Source: Rugalucina vietnamica (taxonomy: Eukaryota; Mollusca; Bivalvia; Lucinida; Lucinidae). From it: a stretch of DNA of 64,000 bases. The position numbers and the translations under genes are program-made. The notes under the pieces are model-generated. The model made no database searches and was not told the DNA's origin. It saw only the letters and a program-made list of their open reading frames with translations. This document shows positions 1-12,600 of this stretch, piece by piece. Numbering within the stretch: the stretch's first letter is position 1; every line of letters starts with the position of its first letter. The stretch is taken from NCBI GenBank assembly GCA_964017185.1, contig OZ024869.1, forward strand, positions 62,944,931 to 63,008,930, given 5' to 3'.

Positions 1-705
1 CTCAGGAACCACACAACCAATCAAAGCCAAATTTTATATGTGGTATCCTTATGAGGGGGGAATCAAAGTTTATATAAATGGTCTAGGTTGCATGGCCAAG
101 ATGGATGCCATGCCCATATATGGTAAAACCTTAAAAAAATCTTCTTCTCTGGAACTGCTGGACGATTTCAATAAAACTTGGTATGTAGCATCAAAGACTC
201 TGACCCATTATAGTTTGTATAAATCATGACCTTGGGTTGACCTTGACCTATTTTATGGCAAAGTCAACATTGGTCACATATGCTTCTCAATGGAAAACAT
301 TGGATTTTTCACATCTTTTGTGGCATGTGACCTAAAAGTTGGTACATACATACAACTTATTGAGTTAATGAAGTCCTACGAGTATTCAAGGTCAATGTCA
401 TCTCTTGACATTGACCAAAGGTCATTTACATATTATATTTAAAACTCAATTTTCTCAGAAACCACTGCACCAATCAAAGCCAAATTTTATATGTGCTATC
501 CTTAGGAAGGGGAACCAAAGTTTGTATAAATGGTCCAGGTCACATTACCAAGATGGCCGCCATGCCCATATATGTGGTAAAATCCTTTAAAAATAAATTT
601 CTCTGGAATAGGTGGACCGATTTCAATGAAACTTGGTATGTAGCATTGGAAGCTCTGGCCCTTCATAGTTTATATAAATCATGACCTTGGGTTGACATTG
701 ACCTA
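1..705. repeat. Diverged tandem repeat, unit about 452 bp (R1)
   Basis: Two related blocks (about 1-255 and 453-705) share long runs, for example CAATCAAAGCCAAATTTTAT at 19 and 471, giving a spacing near 452 bp. Each contains AAGATGG, an ATTTCAAT-AAACTTGGTATGTAG stretch and a TGACCTTGGGTTGAC stretch. The first block holds TGACCTTGACCT at 238-249, which on the other strand is a direct repeat of AGGTCA. The short open frames here differ between the two copies and are not taken as genes. The family is not recognised. Confidence 0.7.
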
Positions 706-1004
706 TTAAACAGTTAATTTAAACAGAAATGGCAAATATTGCCAGAAAGATTTGAAAGTTGGTAGATACAGGCAGTTTTTAGTGTTAATAATTATGTCAG
801 TGTAGAAGGCCATTCTTAAAAATGAAACGCCACGTGGAAACATCTTTGTCGGTGCGCTGACAAGAACACAGTGGGTTGATTAGACCTAGCCGTGAGATCA
901 CGGTAGCAGCGCAGATCACGGTAGCAGCGCCCTGTGATCAATATAATATTTATTACAGGCTGCTCAGCTCTTTGTACTGCGCGTTGTACGGCCCCTTAAA
1001 ACGC

Positions 1005-1048
<44 letters not shown>

Positions 1049-2202
1049 TAATAAAAGGTTCGGCAGACATAAACGAAAGTTGCTCTGCAAACACTGTGGT
1101 CAGCCGTGCGGTTGTATGGAGATTGTACAGCGCAATGTTAAGGCCGCACAAGAACAATGATCTGCACTGCGCGCACCATGAGCACAAAAAAAGTTAGGTT
1201 GATTGATTCTTTTATTTCCTCCTTTGAAAATTCACTCCTCTTAAAGAGTTTAGATCTAATTAACAATAGAAAAAAAAAACGATATTGCGGTGATTCGTAA
1301 GTCAAAACAAGGTTATGTCGTGTTCTATGTGAGGTTTTTAATTATAAATCTTCTGTGCTCATCACGATCATGGCTTGTACTATGCCTGTATATTTTTCTG
1401 TTTTGGTTCAAACTGTACGCACTGTCTATTTCCTGTGCTTTATGTGTACAAATGTTGAAACTTTATGCTAAATACCGTGTATTGCTCAAGAAACAGTTGT
1501 GACTTACTCAAGAAACAGTTATGACTGACTCAAGAAATGTTTGTAGCTTTCTCATGGCTCACTCCTGAAATAGTTGTGTCCACTAGCTGACTTGGTACAT
1601 GGGATTCTCGGTGTATTACAGACTCTATTGTTACAGAAGTTTCAATCTTTTTATACCAAGAAGTTCTTTAGGTATCCTTTTATACATATAGCATGCCCAA
1701 ATTCTGGTGCAAAAGGACACTTTTACTGGATTGGCAATTAAACTAGGAAAACACCTAATTTTGTTAGAAAAATGAGAATGAGTATCTTTAATTAGCTTTC
1801 CCAAACATAAAAAGTACATATTCATTCACCCATATGTCTCGCCAAGGCATATGAAACTATTTCAGTTTAGATTTCACCTTAATCACTTCAAAGCATGGCT
1901 TTAAACAAAGCAGGTACAACTTCATCCAGGTAATTCGCGAATAAGTTGTGTCCTTCGTGAAATTGTTGTGACCGAAATTCACAAAATGTTGAAATCCTTA
2001 TTAGCGGGTTATGCCACAGTGTACATCGCAAGTCATACTGAAACAGGGGCCCCAATAGGGGCCCCAGAAGGAAATAGATGTGCTGATTATGCCTCCAGTG
2101 AAAGCCTGTACGATGCTGACTGGCTATCTGATTACTGGTTAACCGCTCGGGTCTGAGCCTGCCCAGGAAAAGAGGTTCCGAGTCTAACCATCTGCACATT
2201 AT
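706..2202. other. Intergenic stretch with microsatellite and short duplications
   Basis: No gene is supported. A 20-bp direct duplication (GATCACGGTAGCAGCGC twice) lies at about 895-936. An (AAT)n microsatellite spans about 1,004-1,053. A 24-bp unit (CTCAAGAAACAGTTGTGACT) is repeated about three times at 1,484-1,560. The AGGGGCCCCAATAGGGGCCCC segment near 2,045 is a short inverted repeat. The rest shows no recognisable coding or RNA signal. Confidence 0.5.
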
Positions 2203-2447
2203 AATATGAGCCGCATCGTGAGAAAACCGGAATTTTGCATATGCGAAAACAAAGGCGCCGATCAGATTCGCAGTAACTGCGAAGCTGATCAGCGCCTTTG
2301 GTTTCACCACTCGGATAGTAAAATTTCTCTTCTTCCTAAATCCGAAATTTTAAGCTTTTGACCATTTTCTGAGACTGCACAGACCCGTTTATGTCGGACC
2401 TGGTAGGAAACCGCGAAGACCGGTTTTCTCGCATCAAGGCTCATATA
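2203..2447. mobile_element. Hairpin-bearing MITE, family Y (copy Y3)
   Basis: About 245 bp, bounded by inverted ends: ATATGAGCCGCATCGTGAGA on the left and GCATCAAGGCTCATAT on the right. An internal hairpin at 2,241-2,301 has arms reading GGCGCCGATCAGATTCGCAG and its near complement. Copies Y1 and Y2 (45.6 and 46.0 kb) and the more decayed Y4 (32.8 kb) share the ends and most of the hairpin. It is a non-coding DNA element; the flanking TA suggests a TA target, which is an inference. Confidence 0.75.
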
Positions 2448-2512
2448 TTATAACCCCTTTTGGCTTTGTCTGGTTATATTTGAAGCACATGTTGGATGTC
2501 AAAGACTCATGA

Positions 2513-2658
2513 CATCTTCATTTTGGGCAAGAGTCCCATAAATGGAGGCAATGTCCCAACATGACCTTAGCTGTTGACTGGGACGTCTTCATTTTGGGCA
2601 AGAGTCCCATAAAGTGGAGGCAACGTCCCTACATGACCTTAGCTGTTGACTGGGATGT
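2513..2658. repeat. Two-copy 71-bp tandem repeat
   Basis: TCTTCATTTTGGGCAAGAGT recurs at 2,515 and 2,586, and the units stay similar through GACCTTAGCTGTTGACTGGG. There are two copies with a few substitutions and a one-base indel. No function is apparent. Confidence 0.85.
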
Positions 2659-4217
2659 AAACATCAATTCGAAAGAATTCAAACTGAGACAGGGCATATT
2701 TGAAATTTCATCTGGAATGAATATGCCGGAGAAGCCCTAGAGCGATTTCCCAACCACTTATTACATAGCAGATAGCTTTACCACACCACGGATGCTCTAG
2801 ACTTCAGTAACATGGACTGACCTTCACCCCCGATCCCCACCCATTCGCACCCTTGTAACTATAAAAAATGTGTTTAAACTGCACATACGCAACGAAAGGG
2901 ACATTTGGCATACTGGACTTTGTCATGTATATTTCCATAGACAAAAATGGAACACAATGCATTTTCATTTATTCAATAAATGAAAACTAATAGGGTGACA
3001 GGACTTTTGAGGAAGAGTATATTGCACCCCGTGTTCAGGACTTTCTCAAAACTGTTGTGTAATATTAAAACATGTACACAAGGAAAATTATACTACATTT
3101 TCCGCGTACATTGCTCTACATGAACCATAACTAATTTTCTCAAAACAAATGTGTTTTTGGATAGTTAAATATCTTGTTTAATGCAGTCGGAATGTGATGT
3201 GCAGAAAAAATCTGCCATTCGCGTGCTAAAGGATTACCTAAGTTATTCATGGTGGTAAGTTTATCGAAAATGCTTGTTTTGGTCACTTTTCATATCCTTT
3301 GTAACGCCATACTGGTGCTTTGCATGATTAAAATTGTGATGTTTGGCAATAAAGAATAACTATTCATAATAGAGTCGGGCAAACTTTTGGCAAAATACAT
3401 TCTTGTTTTCTCTCCAATCAGATGGTCAAAACTGGCCGAACATGTTCGAAACAGCCAAAATATGCCAGTGTTTAGAACAATGACCTTAATCCATCATAAT
3501 CATCACAAGTTATTGAGGAAAATTGATATAATTACTAGTTTAAATGACTTTTTTCTTGTTTTACTTGATAACAAATTTTACAGGTAAAGTGAAAAAACGA
3601 ATGGGCAGAAATAGACCGAAACGGACACAATATAATCTTTGAGAGAAAACGATATTGAGCAAATTATGTCAGAAATATTCTTACAATCAATTTAATTTTG
3701 TCTGCTTTTACTACGGAAATATATTTTGTTCAATATGTCCACTTATTATTGAAAAATATCGGAGGTGAAATTCCTGGCTCGGCAGCTCGGGCTCGGCTCG
3801 GCTGGGTGTTTCATACCCCACCGTGCAGGTTGTGTCTTTTGACTGTTGAGTCAGTTTATGAGATTCAGCAGTCATTGACAGTCATTTTCAAACTGGTCTT
3901 TTTGTGAATAATGCTATTTTATTATACCTCATAATCCTTTGATTCTGAAAAACAACTTTCACAGCATCCCATGCTGTATTTTATCAAAAAGGATTTCCTT
4001 CTTTAGTTTCAGTTCACTGACATAAATTGCTCACATGATCAAAATATCTCAGCAGTGAATAAAAGGTGAAACGAGATCAAAAATAAAAAGATTATAATTT
4101 AAGTCAAATCATTTATGCATATATTATATGCTTATTTGTTTTTAAATTTCAAATAAAAAATGCATAAAAATAAAGAATTTTTTCAATATCTAATTTAAAA
4201 GAAAACATTTACTGTTG
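2659..4217. other. AT-rich intergenic stretch, nothing recognised
   Basis: No gene, RNA or element boundary can be supported. The only compositional oddity is a GC-rich run of CGGCTCGGCT-type repeats at about 3,777-3,806. Short open frames here have no recognisable domains. Confidence 0.4.
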
Positions 4218-4226
4218 CATCAAAAC

Positions 4227-5463
4227 TAGACTCGCACACTCAGCTGTAAACTGGTACCCCGTTATCACCAAAAGTGACAACTGGCATAGGTAACTGTCTC
4301 CTTGGTTTTCATTGGCTTATTCAAAAAATCGATATTCCAATCAAACCTAGCGTAACATAATTTCAAATATTAGGCAAATCATTAAGATATGTTTTCTTAT
4401 TGATTTTTTAGCCATAATTGTTATTTTCATCATTCATTCTTTATTTAATCGTCATTCCAAAGACTTACGTTACGAAATAATGAAATTAACTTAGAGAAAT
4501 ATGCAATTTAATCGAAATCTCGTGAAATCTCGCTGAAGTCTCACGGGCAGAATCCTGCCCGTTTTCCATTAGCCTATACATGTCCCTATATACGTATAGG
4601 GCAGGTACAAGTCAAACTCAGCTGATGTGTACAATCTCCATGGAGCGAAACGTCTCGTCACCATTACGAATGTACTCTCAGCCTCGTGTCCATCCGTAAA
4701 TCAAGATGGTGAGAATAAGCCGTTTTTATATATCGATTGTTTCACCTAGAATTCCATCGTTAATACAAAGAAATGCTCACCGACACTTGGTTATTTGATG
4801 AAACACACATTTAACTTTCTAACAATCAAGTTTTCTCCACAAAATTCTGTGTCTTCTTTTTTAACAGATTCATTTTTCAGCTGTTTGTCAATCGTGTTCA
4901 CTCGTGTGGGGCCGTTTCCGGAACGAGCCGAACACATATGCCGAACATTAATTTTTATTCCGGTTGAAAGGTCAAGATTTGGCCTTGTCCAATGATATGC
5001 GCGCATTTCTACAAATGACGTCAATCAGGTCAGCCATTTTGATTTCGCCGCGTGGCGTTTGACGTCATCGTGACGTTGCAACACGCGCTTCATGATACTA
5101 ATTGATCAATTAAATATTAATTGACAATTAACTTTCCATATAAGGAAATGGCCGTTAGTCAATTCTCGGCGTAAACATACATGTACGAACATATACGGAT
5201 GATTAAGTGCATTGAAAGAATTCATGACAGCCAGAAGTTTTTAAACGAGAATAAAATCGCTCAAACGGACAGAAAAGGTTGAATTTTTTTCTAAAAGCAC
5301 AATATACATGTTAGTAACGCATCGGTGAAGTGTATTCTTCTTGATTTATCTTGAAAAAGTTGCAATTATCGACACTTCGTTTCACCATTGAAAAACCAAC
5401 TGGGATCGCAACGAAGAGATATGGAACATATGTGTAATATAGCGGAGTGAGATTTCGCAACTA
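4227..5463 (+). mobile_element. Non-autonomous DNA element, family X (copy X3)
   Basis: The left end is TAGACTCGCACACTCAGCTG and the right end is GAGTGAGATTTCGCAACTA. It is flanked by a perfect 9-bp duplication, CATCAAAAC, at 4,218-4,226 and 5,464-5,472. The ends match X1 (19.4 kb) and X2 (25.7 kb), although the interior differs widely. The two termini share only TAG/CTA, so there is no strong terminal inverted repeat. A 9-10-bp target duplication is typical of Mutator-like elements, but the superfamily is an inference. It lies directly against the LINE that follows, and no transposase is visible. Confidence 0.72.
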
Positions 5464-8400
5464 CATCAAAACAGAGAAAATTACCAACAAGTGCTCGACC
5501 AACTGGAAGAAATTTTGAACACCTACAGTCCAACACACGCAGTACTCCTTCTAGGGGATATGAATGCGTCTCTACATCAGAGGAAGGGAAATAACCAAGA
5601 TGCTCTACTGACTGACTTTGTAGTGTCAAATAAACTCTACCTACTTCAGAATGGGATAGAAACCTTTCTTCATCCAAATAAAACCGACAGAGCAGAAATT
5701 GACTACATACTTTCAAACTCACAGAGTAATCAGATATTGAAGGCTGTGACAGTGGAAAATGAAACCTCTCTGAACACGTCGGACCACCTCCCAGTCACTG
5801 GTATCCTCAACCTTAACCTCAGTTCAAGAACCAGAGGCAAGCATGTGACGAGAATTGTGTGTAAACCAAAATGGGACAGATGTGATAGGGATTCTTACCG
5901 AAGGTCTATCAGAGAGAATTTGTTACCCTTTGATGCGTTTCATCTCAGTACAGATTCAAATATTGATATACTGGAACCACTCAGTCATCTGAATGCTGTT
6001 CTTAAGAAGGCCACCTATGATAGTATACCAAAGTTCAGGGCAGAACGTATAGTTAAGGAGATAAGGTCGAGACCTTGGTCAGCAAGGATCCAGGAAGCTG
6101 TAAAAGCATGTCATCTAGCATGGTGGGAGTGGCGAAAAAGTGGTGAACCGAAGGATAAAGATAACCCCTTAGTACTCCAGAGAAAATCAGCAAAACAAAA
6201 TCTGCGCAGGGAACAAAGGCAGGAAGCAGCCAGGTTGAGACGTGATAAAGTCGAGGAAATCATGAATGCTTCTGATGACTCGCGTGTGTTCTACAAGTTG
6301 ATTGGAGAGCAAAGAAAGGGATCTAACACTCTTCTTCAAACACTGGTCGTAAATGGCAAAGAGCGGGAATCTCCAGATGAGATACGCACCGGATGGGCAG
6401 AGCATTTCCAAGAACTCGCCACGCCGCTTTCTAACCCTAGATTTGATGAAAAGTACAAGCAGATGGTGGATGCTGATGTGGAAGTGATTGAGCAGATCTG
6501 CAAAGAGGACAATATACGTATGGACCCTATTACAGAGAAGGAGGTCAAGGCAGCATTGAAACGGCTTAATAACAACAAGGCAGTGGATGTCATGGGACTC
6601 ACAGCTGAGCATTTCAAGTTGGCGGGCCAGGAGCTATCAGTTTTCCTAACTTGTTTCCTCAACTATGTGATAGATATGGGGACAGTTTCAGTCGTTCTGA
6701 AGGAAGGGATCCTCACACCAATCTTTAAGAAGGGAGACCCCAGTAATCCAGGGAATTACAGAGGAATAACAGTCACTCCAGTACTGCTAAAGATACTTGA
6801 ACACATACTGAATGCAAGGCATAGTCAGATTCTGATGAATACACAGTCAAGGTTACAGAAGGGATTCACTCCTGGTTGTTCTTCATTGAATGCAGCTTTT
6901 ATCCTGTCAGAGTGTATTTTGGAGTCTGCCATGAACAAGCAAGATTTGTTTCTTACAACCTTGGATACACAGAAAGCCTTTGATGTAGTGGACCAGAATT
7001 CTCTACTTAGAAAATTGTACCTAGATGGTATCCGTGGCAATGATTGGCTACTTCTAAAAGAGCTCTACTCTGACTGTTCTTCAAGAATCAAATGGGCGGG
7101 GGAACTTTCAGACCCTATCAACATTAAACAAGGCGTCAGGCAGGGTGGAGTGCTCTCTACTGGTCATTATAAACGGTATAACAATCCGCTGCTCCTGCAA
7201 CTAGAAGAAGGATACTCGGGCATCAAGATTGGCTCAATAAGTATACCACATGTAACTGTTGCAGATGACTTGGCCATTTTAGCAGGAAGTAAGTCAGAGA
7301 ATCAAGTGATGGTATGGGATGTAGAGGATAGTTCAAACAGAGAAAGATACTGTGTTCATCCAGCGAAGAGCCACATCTTGTGGTACAAGTTCGGAAAAAA
7401 AGATAATTCAGACTTGGATGTATTCCTGGGGGATGCAAGGGTGGATGTTTCAGCTTCGGCTACACACTTAGGGATAAATAGGTCAACATCTCAATCAGTT
7501 GATATTGAGGGTAAAATATCTCTTGGGTGAAAAACTGCCTATTCCCTGATGGGGGCTGGATTCCATGGGGGGAGTGGGTTAAAAGCTGTACGGAATGGAC
7601 ATGTCTGGTCAACCTTTGTCGTACCTAGGCTGTTGTATGGCATAGAGTGCCAACTACTCAAAAAGAAAGAAATTGATTCGTTGGAGAAATTTCAGAGAAA
7701 ATGCCTGAAACAACTTCAGGGCCTTCCTGACAATACCTCTAGCTCTGCCTGCCTAGCGTTGCTTGGCATTCCACCAATTGAATCAGTCATACACAAATCT
7801 CTTCTTAATCTGTTTGCAACTATGATGAGAGATCAAAAATCAATTGAATATGAAATAGCTCAAAGACAAATAGTAATGAAAGATTTCCCTGACAAGAGTA
7901 TGTTCACTCATATACAATGCTTGTTAGATCTCTATGATCTGCCATCAGTATTCGAGCTGATGAGCAATACCCTACCCAAGCTCGAGTGGAAAAATACACT
8001 TAACCGCAAAATACATGAAATGGTCGAACAGTCCTGGAAATCAGATATTGCAACTAAGTCTTCTACAAAGTACTTAAATGCAGATGTGTTAAAAGTGGGT
8101 ATTCCACACCACATATGGTCTACAGTTAGGAATAATGTGCATGATAGTATAAGGGCACAAGTTAAGTGTAGACTACTTACTGGAACTTATATCCTTCAAG
8201 GTAACCGCGCTGCATTTAATCAGTTTGTTGTGGACTCTACTTGTAAGTTGTGCTCATCACTGCCAGAGACACGCCAACATTTCCTAGCAGAGTGCGCAGT
8301 CTTCAAGGAATCAAGACAAGAATATATTCAGAAACTGACAGATAGTGGAATTCTTCCGGACCATCTTACGATTCAGCTCCAGGATCCTGTATTTCTTACC

Positions 8401-8715
8401 CAATTGACCCTGGATTGTTCGAGGTGTGTGGATATTCGAGCCTGGGACTCTAATAAGTTGGGGTTGCTCGAGCTTTATTCACGGGAGTACATTTACGCAG
8501 TACACATGAAGAGACTTAGGGCCCTGAGGACAATTTCTGGCAATTGAATGGAAAGACTAACCAGCAACTCTGTATATAAGTTACAGCACATGTAAATATC
8601 ACCAGTATCGCGCTCAAGTTAAGTAAAGACATTATATAAGTCCAAAAAATTTACCTCCCTGGAGGGTGCGCCGAACAAATAAGCGGCGGATCACTAAGAA
8701 GAACAGAACAGAACA
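5464..8715 (+). mobile_element. Non-LTR retrotransposon, family L, copy 1 (5'-truncated)
   Basis: The element carries the C-terminal part of an APE-type endonuclease, a reverse transcriptase and a C-terminal cysteine/histidine motif. It ends at a short tandem tail, three GAACA units at 8,701-8,715. The 5' part of the endonuclease is missing and X3 abuts the left side. The last 960 bp are almost identical to the inverted copy at 63,028-64,000, so the family moved or was duplicated recently. A more diverged member lies at 19.3-24.9 kb. Clade assignment is uncertain. Confidence 0.85.
5491..8547 (+). pseudogene. Endonuclease/reverse transcriptase ORF of LINE L copy 1
   Basis: A single frame of about 1,018 codons is broken only by an in-frame TGA at 7,528-7,530, where the related copy at 23.7 kb has arginine (ISLARRT). 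Domains in order: endonuclease remnant with LLLGDMNAS and SDH (about residues 20-110); reverse transcriptase with FKKGDPSNPGNYRGITV, DTQKAFDVV, QGVRQGGVLS and VADD in place of the usual F/YADD; and a C-terminal Cys/His motif CKLC-x-H-x-C near 8,250. The product would nick target DNA and copy its own RNA. The frame stays open after the stop, which suggests the break is recent. The missing endonuclease N-terminus makes this copy non-autonomous in any case. Confidence 0.85.
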
Positions 8716-8722
8716 TGGCTGA

Positions 8723-9447
8723 GGCTATCCGCACGACAGTCGTGCCGATAAGCGGCGTTATCCGCACGACGGTCGTGCCGATAAGCGGCGTTATCGGCCC
8801 GACTGTCGTGCGGATAGCCAATGCTACAGGTATTGGCTATCGGCACGACGGGAGTATAAGATTTTTTAACAAGCTTACGTATGTATTTAACCTTTAATTT
8901 GTCATTAACTAAATTAATTATATGTTTAGCTATTGAGATACATTCAAAATTAACATTTTTGTTAAGTATGAATAAGAAAACTAGTTTGACTTGATTAAAC
9001 GGAATCACAGTAGATTTGTAACAGCGGATAAAAATATAATCATTGCATTTGTAGTTGTGTTACTGAAATGTTTCCATACGCCATTGTTAAAATCAAAGGC
9101 TGTTTATTCTTTTTTGGATTGCCACATTATTTTATTATTTAAGTAAGTAACATTCTCATTTACGCATACGCCTGACTGATTTTTAAATTTTACAGGTAAA
9201 TTTACAGGTAAGCCAATTTCAGCAAAATAACAATTTCGTTAATTAAAAAGTAAAAAATCCTGCATGTGTAATATTCTGTTTCAGTTTTGAAGCCAGTGCA
9301 ATATATTTTTCTACTTAATATGTATCAATTTCTAAACATATTTAACATTTGGATATCGATTTCCCTGTCGTGCGGATAACGCCGCTTCTCCGCACGACGG
9401 TCGTGCCGATAAGCGGTGTTATCGGCACGACCGTCGTGCGGATAGCC
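8723..9447. mobile_element. Palindrome-rich element with inverted ends (P)
   Basis: The ends are inverted: GGCTATCCGCACGAC at 8,723 and GTCGTGCGGATAGCC ending at 9,447. Both subterminal clusters (8,723-8,850 and 9,366-9,447) are built from CACGACnGTCGTG palindromes, about five in all, separated by GATAAGCGGCGTTATC-type linkers. The left cluster adds a hairpin with arms GATAGCCAAT/ATTGGCTATC and a 9-nt loop. The roughly 500-bp interior is AT-rich and non-coding. No target duplication was found. It is likely a non-autonomous DNA transposon of unknown superfamily. Confidence 0.6.
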
Positions 9448-9461
9448 AGTGTCTCAAAACA

Positions 9462-9690
9462 TGGCCGCGCCCATGTTGAAAATCGAAACGAAAGTTTTAA
9501 AGCAATTGTTGCAGAAATTATGGAGCAGCAAATTGTCTTATCGAGAATGTTCAGCCATGAAACAATCAATAAAAGAATTACTTCAATCAGATTTACCTGA
9601 AAATGCTGATAAAGAAGTAATTGCGGAGGTAAATAGATTGATAGATAGTATCGAAACAAAAATTGACAATTCCATATTAACGTCTGAATT
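9462..9690 (+). CDS. Unrecognised candidate coding fragment (possible first exon)
   Basis: A frame starting MAAPMLKIETKVLKQLLQKL has a reasonable start context (AAAACATGGCC) and charged, helix-prone composition, unlike random frames here. It runs into the TTC/GAA repeat at 9,691-9,709 that probably marks the 3' tail of the neighbouring minus-strand CR1. It could therefore be a host exon cut by that insertion, a pseudogene piece or chance. No family is recognised and no splice donor is convincing. It does not resemble the expected start of NARS2. Confidence 0.25.
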
Positions 9691-12600
9691 ATTTCTTCTT
9701 CTTCTTCTTCCAATACATGGACCGGGATCATCTAATAGAACGTAATTGGTCCAGCGGGACATGAGCATGACGGATAAAAACAGAGTCCCAGAGAAGTTGA
9801 TAAAACCATAAAACTATTTACAAGACTGTCGTTGGTACTGGCTATACATGATTTAGGCTGGGCCTAGCCTGGTGAACAGACTGGCGCGGAAGCCATCCAC
9901 AGTTGCCGATGAGGTTATGCTGGCTGGCAATCTGTTCCATTCCCGAATGGTTCTTGGGAAGAACGAGTTGAAGTATACCTCATGCCTGGTGTGCTCCTGG
10001 TAGAATCCCGTGTGGCTTCTGGTGCGACTGTCACCTGGTTTCAAGTAGGCTGATTTGTCTATATCAACTAGACCATGTTGAATCTTATACAGCAAGCATA
10101 GTCTGGATATCTGTCGTCTGTCCTGGAGGCTTTCCCATTCTAGATCCTTGACCATGTCTGTGACACATCCTGGTGTGCGAGTTGTATAGTCGTTATACAC
10201 GTAACGAGCTGCACGGCGCTGCACTTCATCTAGGGCTTTAATGTCAGCTTGGCGGTAGGGGTCCCACACGGGAGCGGCATACTCCATGACTGGTCTCACA
10301 ACAGTAGTATAAGTTGCTGCTTTGACTTGTCGAGAGCAGTGCTTGAAGTTCCTCCGCAGAAAGCCTAGGGAGCGATGTGCTTTACCGGCTATGGCTGAGA
10401 CATGCTTGGACCATGAGAGGTTGTCTGTCACTGTTACACCGAGATATTTGCTTCCATCAACCACCTCTAGAGTCTGTCCATGGAGTCTATAGCTTGACTG
10501 AAACTTGACCTTCCTTCCAGTGTGGACCCTGATGACTGTACACTTGCTTGGGTTAAAGCTCATTTGCCAATCCGCTTCCCATTGTTCAAGTGCGGTGAGG
10601 TCCTGCTGTAGGAGTTGACAGTCACTGGCTTTGTTGACGGCGCAATAGAGGAGGCTGTCATCTGCAAATAGTCTACAGTCTGATGATCTGAGAGACTCTG
10701 GCATGTCGTTAATGTAGGCAAGGAAGAGCAGGGGGCCCAGGACTGTACCTTGAGGCACCCCTGAAAGGACATCTGACTGATCTGAGTGTGATCCATCCAG
10801 CACCACTTCTTGTCTACGGTTTTCAAGGAAGGATTTTATCCAGCTGTTGGTCTGGTTCCGAATACCATAGAAGTCCAGCTTGTAGAGGAGTCTGGAATAA
10901 GCCACTTTATCAAATGCCTTCGCAAAGTCGAGCAGGATGATATCTACTTGATTTCCCTTGGAGAGACTTGATGCTAACTCTTGTATTGTGACTGCAAGCT
11001 GGGTCTCACAAGATCTTCTTTTGCGAAAGCCATGTTGATTGTCCTTCAAGATGTCATGCTTGTCGAAGTGTGCCATAACATTACTGTGAATGATGTGCTC
11101 CAGTAATTTGCAGGTGATGGAGGTGAGAGAGACGGGGCGGTAGTTAGCTGCCTTATGTTTTTCCCCCTTCTTGAAAACTGGAACAATCCAAGCATCCCTC
11201 CAGTCTGTTGGAACTTGTCCTGAGTCCAAAGAAGATTGGTAAATCCTTGCAAGTATTGGGGCTAGTTCATCTGCAGCCGCTTTGAGTATAAATGCAGGGA
11301 TAGAATCAGGTCCAGTGGCTTTGTATGGTTTTAATCCCTTGAGTAGCTTGTGAACTCCTTTCCAGTTAACTTCAATATTAGGCATACTTGGGTATGGGCT
11401 TGGTCCTTTGTCTGGAAGGGAACTGGTATCTTCTTTAGTAAATACCGACACAAACTGTTCGTTGAGGATATTAGCTTTGCTGGTACTGTCACTCTTAAGA
11501 AAGCCATCCTTGTTCTTTAATGGGGATACTCCAGAAGCCTCTTGACCAGTGCTTTTCACATAGGCCCAAAACTTCTTGGGATTCTCTTTGAAGGTGTCAC
11601 TCACAGCAGTCTTCATGTAGTCTTTGTGGGCTGATCTTATCTGATATTGGACATCATGCTGTAATCGCTTGTACCTGTCCATATCCCGCTTGTTACCAGT
11701 TGACCGCGCTTTTTTGTGGGCTCTTTGTTTCCGTCTGATTAGTCTTCTAATTCTGCCATTCATCCATGGATGGGTATGTCGAGCCAAGGACATCTTGGTT
11801 GGAACTCTTCTGTTCATTGTCTGGTGGATTTGTACCTTAAATGAGTCCCACATGTCATTCACAGAATCAAAAGCTTGGCCTTGGAAATCAGCAGCAAACT
11901 GAGCCATGTCCTCTTGGATACCACTTACGTCGGCACGTTTCCACAGATATATCTTCCGTCTGGGTGGTTTAGGGCGACAAACTTGTAGAGAGGTATCTAG
12001 AAGTACAATGTCGTGGTCACTGTTCCCTATGGAAGGTAAGGGCTTGCATCTCTCTTTGTATGATGGGTGTGAGGAAAAAATCAAATCCAATGTATTATTC
12101 TTCCGAGTAGGAAAATCCACTAGTTGTTCCAAGTTATTTTCAACGACCATGTCCAAGATGGTTTGGTTCACCAGCAACGGGTATTGGCTACCTTCAATGC
12201 AGGAATTGGACCAGTTGATGTCTGGAACATTGAAGTCCCCTCCCACTAGGAAGATGTTGTTCTTACTGCCGCTCTTCAGTGTTGAGATTTCTTTCTTGGT
12301 GTTATTCATATAAATCTCACCTGTTTTGTCTGGGGGTCGGTAGTAGGAGACAACAGTTAGAGATTTATTCCTGATGAGTTTGATGGTCCCGCTAATCAAT
12401 TCAATGTCTAGGGCACAGTGTATATTACTCAACATGTAACATCTCTTTGCAGCTATGAGTACGCCACCATGTGCACCTTCTGGCCTATCCCGTCTCTGTA
12501 TGTCATATCCTAAACTGTTAGGCAAAATCTCACTTGAGGCAATAGAACTGTCTAGCCAAGTCTCTGTTCCCAATATAATATCAGGGTCTGTATCAATGAT

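Noticed and set aside
996-1187. Open frames across 1.0-1.19 kb on both strands
   Set aside because: They are translations of the (AAT)n microsatellite (runs of Asn or Ile) with short unrelated ends.
1888-2310. 140-codon minus-strand frame
   Set aside because: It covers the hairpin of MITE Y3 and has no recognisable domain; the other Y copies do not keep the frame.
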